DNA of 64,000 bases from CAUSKK01 sp963532425 (GCA_963532425.1 CAUSKK010000001.1:186001-250000); one strand, 5' to 3'; positions 45,931-54,785 are shown, numbered from the stretch's first letter. Notes: a model not told the origin generated them from the sequence alone. Numbers and translations are program-made.

Positions 45931-45958
45931 ATTATAGGAACTGGCTTCGGCAAGTCAA
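45931..45958 (-). promoter_or_regulatory. Strong sigma-70 promoter of tRNA-Thr
   Basis: On the minus strand TTGACT, a 16-bp spacer and a perfect TATAAT lie 12 bp before the tRNA 5' end. It is the only good promoter upstream of the RNA-repair genes. Confidence 0.82.
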
Positions 45959-45961
45959 GGC

Positions 45962-46387
45962 CTACTCGTAGAGGTCAACCCGGCGGCCGTGGCGGCCCCC
46001 CTCGAATTCGGCCTCCAGCCACAGGGTCGTAATCATCTGGGCCAGCTCCGAACCCAGCACCCGGGAGCCCAGGGCCAGCACGTTGCTGTTATTGTGCCGG
46101 CGCGACAGCTGGGCCGAAAACGGTTCGGTGCAGACCACGCAGCGCACGCCCTTGATTTTATTGGCGGCGATGCTCATGCCGACGCCGGTGCCACAGAGCA
46201 GAATGCCCCGGTCAAATTCGCCGGCGGCCACTTTTTCCCCCACCAGCCGGGCATAATTGGGATAATCCACGCTGTTACGGTCATAGGTGCCAAAATCCTG
46301 CACCTCGTGGCCCAGCGCGGTTACGGTGCCGATGATGGCGTCTTTTAAATCAATGCCGGCATGGTCGCAGCCCAGCGCAATCTTCAT
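45962..46387 (-). CDS. rpiB: Ribose-5-phosphate isomerase B
   Basis: RpiB interconverts ribose 5-phosphate and ribulose 5-phosphate. The 141-residue protein matches the family's ~150. Visible motifs are ALGCDHAGIDLKDAI, YPNYARLVGEKVAAGEFDRG and LLCGTGVGMSIAANKIKGVR, containing the catalytic Cys and the anion-binding loop, then NVLALGSRVLG. I chose the ATG at 46387 because GTGGAG just upstream is its ribosome site; a GTG four codons earlier is part of that site. tRNA-Thr follows 43 bp downstream with its own promoter. Confidence 0.95.
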   Translation of the reverse strand: MKIALGCDHAGIDLKDAIIGTVTALGHEVQDFGTYDRNSVDYPNYARLVGEKVAAGEFDRGILLCGTGVGMSIAANKIKGVRCVVCTEPFSAQLSRRHNNSNVLALGSRVLGSELAQMITTLWLEAEFEGGRHGRRVDLYE

Positions 46388-46435
46388 GTTTTTCTCCACT
46401 TAAAAACGTTCATTTTAATGAGTTATCGAGGTTAT

Positions 46436-49400
46436 ATGTCCAAGGTTTTGCGCCTCTGGCTGTTGTTTTTTTGTCTGGCCGCCGGCCTCCACGCCGAAGA
46501 CAGCGACAATATGCAGGAGCAGTTGAATTCGGTGCAGCAGTTCACCGCCGCCCAGCTGAAAACCAATGAAAGTCTGCAACGGGAGCTGGAAAGCTACGAA
46601 GCGCTCAGCCGGGAACCGGTCCGGGACAAGATTAGCCAGGACGACATCCGCGAAAAGCGCCTGCATCTGGAGCAAATCAAGGTGGATTTGGACAACCTCA
46701 ACGGCCGCACCAATTTCATCGACAAAAGCCTGATGGAGGAGATGAAACGCCTCGACAGCCTGCAAACCCTGCTGCAAAAACAGGTGAACCCGCTGGCCCG
46801 GGGCACCGACCTCAACGCCCAGCAGCTGGCCATTGAGCAGACCCGGGCCACCCTGGAAAGCACCGAAACCTACATCAAGGCCCTGGGCCAGCAGAAGCAG
46901 GCGGTGCTGGCCGCCATTGGCCTGCTCCAGCGCCAGCGCAACATCGTCGAAGCGCTCTACCAGATGGAAAACGAACGCTATCTCTCCAGCCACCAGCAGG
47001 TCAGTATCCAGAGCGAGGACAAATTTATCCTCAATAAAATCGACGAACTGGAACGCCAGCGCGAAACGCTGATGCAGAAGAAAATCAGCGTGCGCGAGAA
47101 CCGCGATGGCTATCTGGATAAGAACATCGAGCTCATGATTATCAGCAAGCAGCTGCTGGCCGAGAACAATATGTTGGAGCTGACCGCCATTGACCGCCAT
47201 TTGCAGGAGCTGCTGTTCGCCGACCTGTCCAGCGTGTCCCTGGAGCGGATTCAGCGCATTCAGGACGAGCTCCAGGATTTGGCCCAGCACAGCGCCAATC
47301 TGCGCAAAACCATGCAGGAAAATTTCCTGCTGGAGAACGAGCAATTCGCCCTCTACGCCCGCCAGCGCCCGAATATGCCGAAGGCCCTCAGCACGCGCCA
47401 GCAGGAATTCAACCAGAACCATCAGAAAGCCCTGCGCCTGATTGAAAACATCCAACTCAATCTGGAGATGATTCGGAAAAACACCGACAAGGAATACAAC
47501 CGCATCGCCCAGAACCGCCTGAAATACCGCTATTTTCTCGGCAAGGACATCGGCCTGGTGGAGCTGAGCCGGCTGGTGCAGAACGCCCTGGCCAGCTTTG
47601 CCGGCCAGTATGCCGTCGCCATTGAGACCGTCTATGCCCACCTGCGCGCCATTTCCCCCCCCTATCTGCTCTTTATCTTCGGCGCCTTTCTCCTTGCCAT
47701 CATCGGTACCGGCCTCGGCATCGCCAAAATCAACCGGCTGAGCCAGAAATACAGCACCGAAACCCGGCTGCCCTTTGCCAAGCGCCTGGTGCTGTTCATC
47801 TACCACCTGCTCAAGCTGACCCTGCCCTACATCGTGCTGCTGCTGCTGACCATCGTCATCGTCTATCTGGCCGAGCTGCCGGCGCCGAGCTCCTATCTGG
47901 TCATTCTGGTGCCGTCGCTGTTTCTGGCCATTGCCGTACCCAACTTCGCCACCAAGCTGCTGCTCTCCTCCCAGCTCATCAAAATTCCCGAAAACAGCAA
48001 CATTGTGAACATGGTTACGCTCTTCAGCGCCATCGGCAGCTTCCTCTTTGCCCTGGTGATGCTGGCCCAGTGGGTGCTGATGGACAGCAGCGAAACGGTG
48101 GTCAATGCCTTCCGCTGGCTCTTCGGCGTTTACAGTCTGGTGGCCAGCTACCCGCTGTTCCTCATGGTCTGGCGCACCATCGGCCACATCAACGAGTTCT
48201 ACGAGGAAAACTATATCTACCGCGTCCTGCGCGTGCTCTTCCTGCTGGTGCCGGTGGTGGCGGCGCTGTTCGGCCTGCTCAGCGTCTGCGGCTATCTCAA
48301 CATCGCCTGGCTGCTGGCCCAGTACTGCAGCTATCTGCTCCTCTATGGCCTGGCCTGGATTGGCCTCCTCGCCCTCTACAAGGATTTCTCCCTGGCGGCG
48401 AAGCGCTATGCCCTAAAACACACCAGCAACGGCCTGTTCTGGACCCAGGACGTCATCAACCCACTGAACACCATCGTCCGCTATGGCACGCTGTTTGGCT
48501 TCGTGCGCCTGCTGCTGCAAACCTACCAGTGGAATAGCAACACGCCGGTCATTCGCGAGATTTTCGCCTTCCTGAAGACGCCGATTATCGGCACCAGCGA
48601 GAGCCAATTCACGCTGCTGAATATCACGCTGATGGCCTTCTTCATCTACATCGTCTTCCGCATGGGCAGCTGGATGCGCTCCTTCGCCTACCGCTGGATA
48701 TTCGCGAAAATCCTCGATTTGGGCATTCGCAACAGCTTCTCGGCCTTCAGCCAGTACGCCATGGTTACCATCGGCTTTCTGCTGGCCCTGCGCATCATCG
48801 GCATCGACCTGACCGCCTTCACCGTCTTCGCCGGGGCCCTCGGGGTGGGGATTGGTTTCGGCATGCAGACCATCGCCAATAACTTTGTCAGCGGCATTCT
48901 GCTGCTGATTGAACGGCCGCTGCGCAACGGCGACATCATTACCGTCAATAACTACGAGGGGAAGGTGGAACGCATCGGCATGCGCTCGGTTACGATTCTG
49001 ACCTTTAACAATGAGAGCGTTATCCTGCCGAACTCGGATTTCGTGACCAAGCCGTTCATGAACTGGTCCTACTCGGATACGGTGCTGCGGACGGTGCTCT
49101 ATCTGGATTTGGCCCTGCGCCACGGGCCGGAGCAGGTCAAGGCCGCCTTTGCCGCCGCCCTCGACCGGCTGGTGGCCGACAAGGTGATTCTCCAGAACAA
49201 CGACTTTGAATATGGCATCTACGCCTATAACTACTCCGACCGGGGCATCACCTACCGGGTGCAGTACTTCATCAATATGGATTTTTCCAGCATCAACGAC
49301 GCCCGCCATGCGGTGATGGCCGCCCTGTGGAACTGCTGCCGCGCCCATGATTTCGAGCTGGCCTATCCGAAGCGGGAGAATTTCTACCCGACCAGCCTCG

Positions 49401-49480
49401 GCCAGTTCGAGGAGCTGCTCCAGGCCAGCACCACGCCGCTGCGGCTGGATAAGCCGGGTTCCAGCCAGAACCCGGGCTAG
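46436..49480 (+). CDS. mscK: Large mechanosensitive channel of the MscK/KefA type
   Basis: The 1014-residue protein belongs to the MscS superfamily, which releases solutes on osmotic downshock. It has a signal peptide (VLRLWLLFFCLAAGLHA) and a long coiled-coil periplasmic domain (about residues 25-400, for example LQTLLQKQVNPLARG). About ten further membrane helices and the C-terminal MscS core follow. The pore helix is FTVFAGALGVGIGFGMQ then TIANNFVSGILLLIERPL. The beta domain reads GDIITVNNYEGKVERIGMRS and NESVILPNSDFV. E. coli MscK has 1120 residues. I chose the ATG at 46436, with CGAGG upstream; earlier in-frame ATGs lack a site. The final residues end at palindrome island E. Confidence 0.9.
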   Translation: MSKVLRLWLLFFCLAAGLHAEDSDNMQEQLNSVQQFTAAQLKTNESLQRELESYEALSREPVRDKISQDDIREKRLHLEQIKVDLDNLNGRTNFIDKSLMEEMKRLDSLQTLLQKQVNPLARGTDLNAQQLAIEQTRATLESTETYIKALGQQKQAVLAAIGLLQRQRNIVEALYQMENERYLSSHQQVSIQSEDKFILNKIDELERQRETLMQKKISVRENRDGYLDKNIELMIISKQLLAENNMLELTAIDRHLQELLFADLSSVSLERIQRIQDELQDLAQHSANLRKTMQENFLLENEQFALYARQRPNMPKALSTRQQEFNQNHQKALRLIENIQLNLEMIRKNTDKEYNRIAQNRLKYRYFLGKDIGLVELSRLVQNALASFAGQYAVAIETVYAHLRAISPPYLLFIFGAFLLAIIGTGLGIAKINRLSQKYSTETRLPFAKRLVLFIYHLLKLTLPYIVLLLLTIVIVYLAELPAPSSYLVILVPSLFLAIAVPNFATKLLLSSQLIKIPENSNIVNMVTLFSAIGSFLFALVMLAQWVLMDSSETVVNAFRWLFGVYSLVASYPLFLMVWRTIGHINEFYEENYIYRVLRVLFLLVPVVAALFGLLSVCGYLNIAWLLAQYCSYLLLYGLAWIGLLALYKDFSLAAKRYALKHTSNGLFWTQDVINPLNTIVRYGTLFGFVRLLLQTYQWNSNTPVIREIFAFLKTPIIGTSESQFTLLNITLMAFFIYIVFRMGSWMRSFAYRWIFAKILDLGIRNSFSAFSQYAMVTIGFLLALRIIGIDLTAFTVFAGALGVGIGFGMQTIANNFVSGILLLIERPLRNGDIITVNNYEGKVERIGMRSVTILTFNNESVILPNSDFVTKPFMNWSYSDTVLRTVLYLDLALRHGPEQVKAAFAAALDRLVADKVILQNNDFEYGIYAYNYSDRGITYRVQYFINMDFSSINDARHAVMAALWNCCRAHDFELAYPKRENFYPTSLGQFEELLQASTTPLRLDKPGSSQNPG

Positions 49481-49488
49481 GGTTGGGG

Positions 49489-50322
49489 GAAGCGCTTCGT
49501 TCTGGTAATTCCGTTAGAAGCGCTTCCCCTTTTGAAACTCCACCCCGGCTCCAGACGAAGCGCTTCGCTATCCAAACTGCGGGGCGTTTCGTTTCCTTCG
49601 ACCGAAGCGCTTCGCCGATGAAGCGACTGGTTCAGTCGTTGCCAAACCCCAAGGGGAAGCGCTTCGCTACCCAAACCGAGGAGTGATTCCTTTAGGCGAA
49701 AACGCCAAATCCAATTCTGAAAATATCCCGGCGGCCGGGGTGAAGCGCTTCGGTATCTACCACAGTGAAGCGCTTCGTTAGGAATCTGGAGTTCCAGAGC
49801 GAAGTGCTTCCTCCTTCACAGCCTTTCAAGCCGAAGCGCTTCGCTAGAAGAAGGCCGACGGGAACGAAGCGCTTCGCCGATGAAGCGACTGGTTCAGTCG
49901 TTGCCAAACCCCAAGGAGAAGCGCTTCCCTCGGCCGAAGCGCTTAGGGCCTGGCTCTGAAAATAACTGGGTTGCCGGGACGAAGCGCTTCCCTTCCAGAA
50001 GATGCCTAATAACGAAGCGCTTCTCCCTATCCAAGCTACCCGCTGGAAATCCCCACGAGAAATCCGGAGTTTTAGACCGAAGCGCTTCGTTGGGCTGCCG
50101 AAGGGGAAGCGCTTCACTCCAACAGTCCCGGCTCTAAGGAAGCGCTTCGTTAGGAATCTGGAGTTCCAGAGCGAAGCGCTTCCTCCTTCTCAGCCTTTCA
50201 AACCGAAGCGCTTCGCCGGGGAAAAAGTGGAGCAGTCATTATCGAAGCCGAAAGGGAAAGCGCTTCGCTATCCAAACCGGGGAGCGCTTCGTTCCGGCGG
50301 TTAGCCCAGCCGGAAGCGCTTC
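49489..50322. repeat. Palindrome island E (about 22 copies of GAAGCGCTTC)
   Basis: This 0.83-kb gene-free stretch lies between convergent mscK and the DUF3298-like gene. Two duplications stand out. CGAAGCGCTTCGCCGATGAA followed by GCGACTGGTTCAGTCGTTGC occurs at 49602 and 49864. GAAGCGCTTCGTTAGGAATC followed by TGGAGTTCCAGAGCGAAG occurs at about 49767 and 50140 and stays alike for some 75 bp. GCGACTGGTTCAGTCG(T) is itself an imperfect inverted repeat. Confidence 0.94.
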
Positions 50323-50337
50323 CCCTGACCCCGGCCC

Positions 50338-50362
50338 AAAAAAAGCGCCCCCGAGGGGGCGC
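50338..50362 (-). terminator. Rho-independent terminator of the corC operon
   Basis: On the minus strand GCGCCCC-CTCG-GGGGCGC is followed by seven T residues. Right boundary of island E. Confidence 0.92.
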
Positions 50363-50381
50363 CGTCTGGTCATGGTCTGGG

Positions 50382-51230
50382 CTAGTGGGGCAGATACTCG
50401 TCCTTGAGTACGCCGACCAGCTCGTCATAGGGCACGGTCAGCACCACATTGCCCTCCGAATAGGGGGCGATGGCATAGGGCGGATAGCTGAAGGCCAGGC
50501 CGTCGGTGTTGAAGAAGAAGTTTTCGTCCTCCAGCAGCTGCTGGCGCATCAGGGTGTTCAAATCCACCAGAACGCCCTGCTGTTCCTCGTTCTTCAGGGC
50601 CAGACAGCAGAGGTCTCTCTCCTGATACTCCTTGAGCGAGTCCACCTTGTTGAACTGCAGGAAGCGCTGGCCGAGCAGCCGGCCGAGCTCGTCGCGCTGG
50701 CCCGGCACCAGAATGTCCTCCAGTTTCAGCTGGCGGTCGCGGTCGTCGATGACCAGATAGCTTTTGCCGAAGAGGCCGTGGACGCCGCCCTCGTAGCTGT
50801 AGAAATCGACGGTGAACATTTCCAGATTTTTATAGTGGCCGAAATAGCCCGCCGTCCACAGCACGCTCAGATTGCAATTGTTGCTGCGGCCGGCGCTGGC
50901 GCCCTGCACCAGCTCCTCGGCCCGGGCAGCCTTGGCCTTCTCCTCGTCCATGTCGTCGGTGAGGCCGTTTATCTGGTCGGCCAGGAAGGCCACCACGTCC
51001 TTTTCCGTGGCTAGTTCGCCATTGACGATTTTGTCCAGGGCCGGCCGGTTCGTGACGATGCGGGTAATTTTGGCCTCGGCCAGCGGGTCGTATTCGTCCA
51101 GACCGCAGTAGGCCCGGTAGATTTTCTCGTTTTTGATGCTGCTCAAATCCGGTTCGATTTTATCGGTGTTCAGGAATAAATCCTTGGCCAGCAGCGGGCC
51201 GGCCAGCAGCAACAGCAGTAGTTTTTTCAT
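50382..51230 (-). CDS. Secreted DUF3298/RsiV-like protein
   Basis: The 282-residue product has a signal peptide (MKKLLLLLLAGPLLA). The C-terminal half matches the DUF3298 domain found in RsiV and PdaC-type proteins: FYSYEGGVHGLFGKSYLVID, DRQLKLEDILVPGQ, FFFNTDGLAFSYPPYAIAPY and LTVPYDELVGVL. RsiV binds lysozyme and is an anti-sigma factor in Firmicutes; here there is no membrane segment after the signal, so an enzyme-binding or inhibitor role is only a guess. It is the last gene of the corC-TPR-DUF3298 unit, 13 bp after the TPR gene. Confidence 0.8.
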   Translation of the reverse strand: MKKLLLLLLAGPLLAKDLFLNTDKIEPDLSSIKNEKIYRAYCGLDEYDPLAEAKITRIVTNRPALDKIVNGELATEKDVVAFLADQINGLTDDMDEEKAKAARAEELVQGASAGRSNNCNLSVLWTAGYFGHYKNLEMFTVDFYSYEGGVHGLFGKSYLVIDDRDRQLKLEDILVPGQRDELGRLLGQRFLQFNKVDSLKEYQERDLCCLALKNEEQQGVLVDLNTLMRQQLLEDENFFFNTDGLAFSYPPYAIAPYSEGNVVLTVPYDELVGVLKDEYLPH

Positions 51231-51243
51231 AATTTCTCCGGGT

Positions 51244-51903
51244 TTAGAGGGCGCTCTTGACGATTTCTTCCGGGCTGGAGCGGCTGATTTTCTCGTTCAG
51301 CTTGCGCCGTTCCTCCGTGGACAGCACCCGTTCGCGCTCGGCAATGCGCTGTTCCAGCTGGGTTTCCTGGAAGAGTTTGCGGTGTTCGGGCTTATCGGCG
51401 CCGAGCTTCTGTACCATTTTCATCAGCAGCAGCGAACGCCAGGCGCTGTTATTCATCTGTTGTTCGCTGACGTAGATGGCCAAATCATAGAGCGATACCA
51501 CGTCGCCCCGGCTGGCCAGGGCCTCCAGATAGGGCCGGGCCTTCTCGCCGTCGCGGGTGGGCATATCGTGGAAATAGCAGCGGCCGGCGTTATCGACGGT
51601 GCCCATGTCCTCCGGCGGCAGCCCATCGCGCAGGGCGGCATCGGCGGCCTTGGCGAAGAGCGGGCAGGCCTTGACCGGCTGTTTTAGCTCGATGAAGACG
51701 GCGCCGAGATTGTTCAGGGCCCGGCGGTTGTCTGGCTCCTTGCGCAGTAGCTTTTCGTAGGTCAGCTGGGCCGTGGCCAGGTCGCCGACGCGCTGGGCCT
51801 CCCGGGCGCGGGTGTAGAGGGCCTCGGGCTGGTTCTCCTCGTAGTAGTTCCAGCCGGAAATACCAGCAATCAGCAGCAGTAGAAAGAAAATAAGTGTTCT
51901 CAT
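51244..51903 (-). CDS. Membrane-anchored TPR protein, 219 aa
   Basis: A single N-terminal hydrophobic helix (TLIFFLLLLIAGISGW) anchors or exports the protein. Tetratricopeptide units follow (ALYTRAREAQRVGDLATAQL, YEKLLRKEPDNRRALNNLGA) and a charged helical tail ends it (LEQRIAERERVLSTEERRKL). Cys residues in KACPLFAK and NAGRCYF could pair or bind something. AGGAG precedes the ATG. It lies 9 bp after corC. TPR proteins scaffold partners, but none can be named here. Confidence 0.8.
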   Translation of the reverse strand: MRTLIFFLLLLIAGISGWNYYEENQPEALYTRAREAQRVGDLATAQLTYEKLLRKEPDNRRALNNLGAVFIELKQPVKACPLFAKAADAALRDGLPPEDMGTVDNAGRCYFHDMPTRDGEKARPYLEALASRGDVVSLYDLAIYVSEQQMNNSAWRSLLLMKMVQKLGADKPEHRKLFQETQLEQRIAERERVLSTEERRKLNEKISRSSPEEIVKSAL

Positions 51904-51912
51904 GGGATTCTC

Positions 51913-52755
51913 CTAGTTAAGGGACGATTCCGCCTCGGGGCGGGCGGGGGTGAAATTCAGACTAATCAGCCGTTTCTTGTCGGCCTTGAGCACCGTAACC
52001 AGCCAGCCGGCCAGCTCGATGGTTTCGCCGCTGGCGGGCAGGCGGCCGAACTGTTCCAGCACCTGGCCGCCGATGGTGTCGGCGTGCTCGTCGGACAGTT
52101 CGACATTGAAATAGCGGTTGAATTCGTCAATGGGCGTCAGGGCGCTGATTTGGAAGCTGCCGTCGGCATTGGGCACGATGGGGGCACTGGCGATTTCGTC
52201 GTGCTCGTCGTCGATTTCGCCGACGATTTCCTCGATGACGTCCTCAATGGTGAGCAGGCCGGACAGGGCGCCGTACTCGTCGATAACCAGGGCCATATGA
52301 TTGCGGTTGCTTTTGAACTGGCGCAGCATGGCGTCCAGGGCCTTGCTCTCCGGCACGATGGTAGCCGGCCGCACCAGCTCCAGCACCGTGGGCTGCTGGC
52401 CGCGCACCAGGGCCGGCAGCAAATCCTTGGCCAGCAGTATGCCGCGCAGCTGGCGGTGCTCCTCGTCCACCACCGGATAGCGGGAGTGGCCGCTCTCCAG
52501 CACAATTTCCAAGACCTTCTCCAGCGGGTCATTCTCCTCAATCAGCACCATCTGGCCCCGGGGAATCATGACGTCGCGCACCTGGGTTTGATTGAATTCC
52601 AGCAGGTTTTCCATCATGTGGGCGGTGTCGTCGCTGACCAGCTGTTTGGCGCGAATGTGTTTGAGCAGCGTCTGGAGATAGTCCTCGTCGCTGTCGTTGG
52701 CCCAGAGGGTGCTGAGACGTTCCAGCAGGTTGGGCTTGGGCGGTTCTTCGTTCAT
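51913..52755 (-). CDS. corC: CorC/HlyC-type CBS-domain protein
   Basis: The 280-residue cytoplasmic protein has the CorC layout: an acidic start, EFNQTQVRDVMIPRGQM leading into two CBS domains (about residues 60-180, with SGHSRYPVVDEEHRQLRGIL and MALVIDEYGALSGLLTIEDV), and a C-terminal CorC/HlyC domain (ALTPIDEFNRYFNVELSDEH to LISLNFTPAR). It lacks the membrane DUF21 part of larger relatives. CorC is linked to Mg/Co resistance, but the mechanism is not settled. First gene of a three-gene leftward unit. Confidence 0.92.
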   Translation of the reverse strand: MNEEPPKPNLLERLSTLWANDSDEDYLQTLLKHIRAKQLVSDDTAHMMENLLEFNQTQVRDVMIPRGQMVLIEENDPLEKVLEIVLESGHSRYPVVDEEHRQLRGILLAKDLLPALVRGQQPTVLELVRPATIVPESKALDAMLRQFKSNRNHMALVIDEYGALSGLLTIEDVIEEIVGEIDDEHDEIASAPIVPNADGSFQISALTPIDEFNRYFNVELSDEHADTIGGQVLEQFGRLPASGETIELAGWLVTVLKADKKRLISLNFTPARPEAESSLN

Positions 52756-52810
52756 AATTTCTAGGTTTTAACGGAAAAAAGTCATTTTAAACATTCACTA
52801 GGAGAAAGCC

Positions 52811-53446
52811 ATGCTTAGAAATCTCGCCGCCGATGCCCTGGGTCTCAGCGATTTGGGTCGGGTGGTGGCCCCGGAGGATTTTCCCCAGTGTGCCCTGCCG
52901 GCCTATCTGCTGACGGACGAACGGCTGCACGTGCTGATTCAATCGCGCAGCGATGAATATGGCTTCAGCAACCAGGCCTTTTGGCATCTGGACGGCACCT
53001 CGGCCATCAGCAAACGGCGGCTGCTGAAGCGCTTCCCCTACAGCCAGCAGGCGCCGCACCACATTCTGTTGGAAACGGCCGGCACCCTGGATTTGGACGC
53101 CGAGCTGAAATTCACCATCGGCGAGACGAACTATTCCCTCGACATCAGTCGCGGCCAGGTGGACCGGCTGCGGCCGGTGTACCAGGCCCTGCTGGCCCTG
53201 GAATCGGCCTGTGAGCAGCTGCGCCGGGAGGGTGAGGTGCTGGCGGCCAGTTTCCAGCGGGTGCCGGAGCTGTTCCGCATCAAAACCCTGGACAGCGAAC
53301 TGCTGCTAAATCTGCCGGACATTCTCAACCAGACCATCGCCCAGCTCAGCGCCGGCCAGAATGCCCGGCTGCGGGAATGGCACGGGCGCTTCGAGTTTTC
53401 TGCCCTCTTTGAAAAATATCTGCCCCCGGCCTCGGCGGCGGGCTAG
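52811..53446 (+). CDS. Protein of unknown function, 211 aa
   Basis: I do not recognise the family with confidence. The N-terminal half (VLIQSRSDEYGFSNQAFWHL, then RLLKRFPYSQQAPHHILLET and LDLDAELKFTIGETNYSLDI) has alternating strands reminiscent of a bacterial pleckstrin-homology-like (YokE/YvbH) domain. The C-terminal half is helical (ALESACEQLRREGEVLAASF). There is no signal peptide. AGGAGA lies before the ATG. An in-frame palindrome encodes LKRFPY at 53027. It is divergent from corC and convergent with znuA. Confidence 0.68.
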   Translation: MLRNLAADALGLSDLGRVVAPEDFPQCALPAYLLTDERLHVLIQSRSDEYGFSNQAFWHLDGTSAISKRRLLKRFPYSQQAPHHILLETAGTLDLDAELKFTIGETNYSLDISRGQVDRLRPVYQALLALESACEQLRREGEVLAASFQRVPELFRIKTLDSELLLNLPDILNQTIAQLSAGQNARLREWHGRFEFSALFEKYLPPASAAG

Positions 53447-53458
53447 CTTCCCCAATGG

Positions 53459-53501
53459 CGAAGCGCTTCGGCCTGGATTGGCCAGTAATCACGAAGCGCT
53501 T
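53459..53501. repeat. Short palindrome island (two copies) before the znuA terminator
   Basis: GAAGCGCTTC occurs at 53459 and 53492, just after the stop of the 211-residue gene. Two further copies 21-50 bp to the right form the znuA terminator, so the convergent gap holds four copies in about 100 bp. Confidence 0.9.
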
Positions 53502-53516
53502 CGGGCGGCGCCCCAT

Positions 53517-53548
53517 AAAAAAGAAGCGCTTCCCGACGGAAGCGCTTC
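53517..53548 (-). terminator. Terminator of znuA made of two palindrome copies
   Basis: On the minus strand GAAGCGCTTCC-GTCG-GGAAGCGCTTC is a perfect 11-bp stem followed by six T residues, directly after the znuA stop. Confidence 0.9.
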
Positions 53549-53551
53549 GTT

Positions 53552-54502
53552 CTACTGCAAACAGCCCTTCAGATTCTTGGCCAGATTCTGAATGATTTGG
53601 CCGTAGGCGTTTTTATCGGCGGGCAGGTCGGCGCCGAGGGGGTCGAGGGTGGCCACTTTAACTTTGGTACCGCTGACCAGCTTGTCCACGATTTTGGCCG
53701 GGAACTGGGGCTCATTGAAAACACAGACAATCTTTTTCTCCGCCAGCATCGCCTGCAGCTCGGCCAGCCGGGCCGGGGTGGGCTCATGTTCCGGACTGAC
53801 CCGCACGCTGCCCAGCGGCTGCAGCTGGTAGTCCTTTTCAAAGTACTGGTAGGCGTCGTGGAAAACCAGATAGGGCGTCTTCTGGTAGGGGCGCAGCTCC
53901 TCGGCGGTCTGCTCGTGCAGGCTCTGCAGGGCGGCGCTGGCCTTGGTCAAATTGGCCTGATACTGCGGCTTATGTTCCGGGTCGGCCTGACTCAGGGCCT
54001 CGGCGATGGCCTTCAGCAGCACTTCGCCATTTTTCGTGCTCAACCACAGGTGCAAATCGTGAACGCCGTGGTGGTGGTGATGTTCATGCTCGTGGTCGTG
54101 GTCGTGGGGCTCGTCCTCGTCATGGTGATGATGATGATGCTCCTCGGCCTCGGCCCAGGCCCCGCCGGTGCGGGTGGGCAGCAGTTCGACGCCCTCCAGT
54201 TCGCTCCAGTTGATATTGACCAGCTCCTTTTTCAGCTTCGGCAACAGCGGCGGCAGGAAGGTTTCCATGTCCTTGCCCACCCAGAGCAGAATGTCGGCCT
54301 CGGCCAGGGCCTGGCTGTCGGCGGTGGTAAGTTGGTAGCCGTGGGGCGAGGCCTGTTTGATGAGCAGGGTCGGTTCAAAAACGCCGTCGCTGATTTGGGC
54401 CACCAGGGCATGCAGCGGCTTCAGGGTGCTGACCACTTTGGGAGTGGCCCAGGCCGAACCCAGGGTGCCGGCGGCCAGCAGGAGCAAGGTTTTTTTTATC
54501 AT
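53552..54502 (-). CDS. znuA: Zinc ABC transporter substrate-binding protein ZnuA
   Basis: ZnuA captures zinc in the periplasm for the ZnuBC importer. The 316-residue protein has a signal peptide (MIKKTLLLLAAGTLGSAWA). Family segments are LKPLHALVAQISDGV, ASPHGYQLTTADSQALAEAD, DLHLWLS, and FHDAYQYFEKDYQLQPLGSV. A His/Asp/Glu-rich loop lies at residues ~120-147 (AEEHHHHHHDEDEPHDHDHE and on). AAGGA precedes the ATG. znuB and znuC are not adjacent, which is common for dispersed Zur regulons. No Zur operator could be identified by eye in the AT-rich upstream gap. Confidence 0.94.
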   Translation of the reverse strand: MIKKTLLLLAAGTLGSAWATPKVVSTLKPLHALVAQISDGVFEPTLLIKQASPHGYQLTTADSQALAEADILLWVGKDMETFLPPLLPKLKKELVNINWSELEGVELLPTRTGGAWAEAEEHHHHHHDEDEPHDHDHEHEHHHHHGVHDLHLWLSTKNGEVLLKAIAEALSQADPEHKPQYQANLTKASAALQSLHEQTAEELRPYQKTPYLVFHDAYQYFEKDYQLQPLGSVRVSPEHEPTPARLAELQAMLAEKKIVCVFNEPQFPAKIVDKLVSGTKVKVATLDPLGADLPADKNAYGQIIQNLAKNLKGCLQ

Positions 54503-54620
54503 GGCTAATCCTTAATAAAAATTAACAAAAGCGCCAATTGTAAGACCCGCACAGAAAATTGTCGGAGAATATTGAAAAGCCAATAAAATCAAAAAAATAA
54601 CAAATTTGTCGCGAAAATGC

Positions 54621-54649
54621 TTGCCAGAGAACGGAAATACCCCTAAAAT
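54621..54649 (+). promoter_or_regulatory. Sigma-70 promoter of the tRNA Gly-Cys-Gly operon
   Basis: TTGCCA, a 17-bp spacer and TAAAAT lie 14 bp upstream of the first tRNA. The 160-bp gap back to znuA is AT-rich and holds nothing else I can name. Confidence 0.75.
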
Positions 54650-54663
54650 GCCGGACTTGTTAA

Positions 54664-54738
54664 GCGGGAATAGCTCAGTGGTAGAGCACAACCTTGCCAA
54701 GGTTGGGGTCGCGAGTTCGAGCCTCGTTTCCCGCTCCA
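54664..54738 (+). tRNA. tRNA-Gly (anticodon GCC), copy 1
   Basis: Complete cloverleaf with acceptor GCGGGAA/TTCCCGC, anticodon arm ACCTTGCCAAGGT with GCC, T-arm GCGAGTTCGAGCCTCGT and an encoded CCA. Confidence 0.97.
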
Positions 54739-54785
54739 GATTTTTAAATTAGGCCCGATTTAGAGTTTAATTGAGAAATTAATTT

